Shown piece after piece: positions 5,471 through 6,354 of a DNA stretch of 6,354 nucleotides. Below the pieces are notes generated by a model, which had not been told where the DNA came from, made no database searches, and saw only the letters and a program-made list of their open reading frames with translations. Origin of the DNA: an uncultured Planctomycetaceae bacterium (lineage in GTDB: Bacteria; Planctomycetota; Planctomycetia; Pirellulales; UBA1268); assembly GCA_903949225.1 (NCBI GenBank), contig CAJAYZ010000230.1, positions 1 to 6,354 on the forward strand, read 5' to 3'. Numbering within the stretch: position 1 is the stretch's first letter; the number at the start of each line of letters is the position of its first letter. The position numbers were made by a program, and so were the translations under genes.

Positions 5471-6354
5471 CGAGCCCTCTCCACACGTCGAAGGTGGTCG
5501 TCGGCCTCCCCCACTGGGCCGTGAGTGGGCCGTGCGTGTTCGCCGAGCGGCTTGTGCGCGGGCTGCGCGCGCGCGGCTGGGATGCGTCGGTGCTCATCAC
5601 CGAGGATGGTTGCTTGAAAGTGCCGGCGCCGGCCGGGCCGGCATCCCCTCCGGCCGACATCCCCTGCCTCACGCTACCGGTGCGCCCCGACGATCCCTGG
5701 GGAGTGCGATGGGATGCGATCATCCGCACCCTCGAAACCTCGGCCCCCTGCCACTACCTCATGCTCCACGACTGGCGCAACAACGTCGTCGCCCCCCGGC
5801 TCTCCGACCGGGTGACGCTCGTGGGGCTCCTTCAGGCCGACAGCGAACTCGACTTCGAGCAGGCCGGAAGGCTCGGCCACTTCTGGAATGCGATCGTCGC
5901 TGTCGCCGACCCGCTTCAGTTCTCGTTCGCCCACCGCTTTCCTCACCTCGCCCACCGCGCCGTCACGATCCGCAACTGCGTCCCCGATCTCCCCGAGCCG
6001 CCAGCCAAACCGCAGACCGGCCCGCTGCGGATCGCCTACTCAGGCGAGCTGCGCCGCACTCAGAAGCGGCTCGACGACATGATCGCCGTCTCGCGAGCGC
6101 TGATGGAGCGGGGAATCCCCCACGAGCTCACGCTCTACGGCGATGGCGAATACCGCTCCGAGCTCGAGGCGCTCGCCGCGCCGCTTCTGGCGGCGGGAAC
6201 GGTGCGGTTTGCCGGGCGGCTCCCCGCCGCGTGTCTTCCCGACGAGATGGCCGACCAGCATGTCTTTCTCCTCACAAGCCAGTTCGAGGGGCTCTCGATC
6301 GCGCTGTTGGAGGCGATGAGCCGCGGCTGCGTGCCGGTGGTGTCGGAGCTCGTC
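5467..6354 (+). CDS. GT4-type glycosyltransferase, C-terminus beyond the window
   Basis: The visible 296 residues form a GT-B fold retaining glycosyltransferase of the GT4 kind. The N-terminal domain begins VVVGLPHWAVSGPCVFAERL (10-29), which resembles the GG-rich acceptor loop. The C-terminal domain has IAYSGELRRTQKRLDDMIAV (189-208), with the basic K200/R201 seen where GT4 enzymes bind the donor phosphates. TLYGDGEYRSELE (222-234) follows, and then the catalytic EX7E motif, E274 to E282, in FEGLSIALLEAMSRGCVPVV (273-292). It should use a nucleotide sugar; the acceptor is not shown. No signal peptide or membrane helix is seen. The reading frame is still open at the window end, and GT4 proteins of this layout usually run to 350-400 residues, so 60-100 residues are missing. 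It is the third gene of the cyclase-UbiA operon, which suggests glycosylation of the same lipid or terpenoid product. Cell-envelope glycan synthesis is the main alternative. Confidence 0.9.
   Translation, partial: MTSPLHTSKVVVGLPHWAVSGPCVFAERLVRGLRARGWDASVLITEDGCLKVPAPAGPASPPADIPCLTLPVRPDDPWGVRWDAIIRTLETSAPCHYLMLHDWRNNVVAPRLSDRVTLVGLLQADSELDFEQAGRLGHFWNAIVAVADPLQFSFAHRFPHLAHRAVTIRNCVPDLPEPPAKPQTGPLRIAYSGELRRTQKRLDDMIAVSRALMERGIPHELTLYGDGEYRSELEALAAPLLAAGTVRFAGRLPAACLPDEMADQHVFLLTSQFEGLSIALLEAMSRGCVPVVSELV

Overview
The window is GC-rich (roughly two-thirds GC by eye), densely coded bacterial DNA. It holds seven protein genes, two of them cut by the window edges. I see no RNA genes, insertion sequences, CRISPR arrays or phage genes. 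All genes share the same strong G/C third-position bias, and six of the seven have a credible Shine-Dalgarno sequence before the start I chose. The mix of a prenyl diphosphate synthase, a cyclase-like protein, a UbiA enzyme, sulfotransferases and a GT4 glycosyltransferase would suit a Planctomycetota-like or other high-GC environmental bacterium. That assignment is inference only; there is no phylogenetic marker here.

Layout, left to right. (1) Minus strand, 1-613: a class I SAM-dependent methyltransferase whose C-terminus lies outside the window. (2) Minus strand, 752-1474: a sulfotransferase of the Sulfotransfer_4 type, running toward the methyltransferase. (3) Plus strand, 1532-2161: a second, dissimilar small sulfotransferase, divergent from the first across only 57 bp. 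(4) Minus strand, 2194-3153: a polyprenyl (short-chain isoprenyl) diphosphate synthase with both Asp-rich motifs but several altered substrate-binding positions. It is convergent with sulfotransferase 2. (5) A divergent 191-bp intergenic region. (6) Plus strand, 3345-4427: a 360-residue terpene-cyclase-like alpha-barrel protein with a DxDD motif and QW motifs. (7) Plus strand, 4418-5470: a membrane UbiA-family prenyltransferase overlapping the cyclase gene by 10 bp. (8) Plus strand, 5467 to the window end: a GT4 glycosyltransferase overlapping UbiA by the ATGA arrangement, cut by the window end.

Taken together, the genes look like part of a biosynthetic cluster for a decorated terpenoid or meroterpenoid. 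The diphosphate synthase would supply a prenyl diphosphate. The UbiA enzyme and the DxDD protein would transfer and/or cyclise it. The methyltransferase, two sulfotransferases and glycosyltransferase would decorate the product. The product, the acceptor of the UbiA step and the order of reactions cannot be read from this window. The small DxDD protein translationally coupled to UbiA, and the unusual prenyl synthase opposite it, are the points most worth following up.
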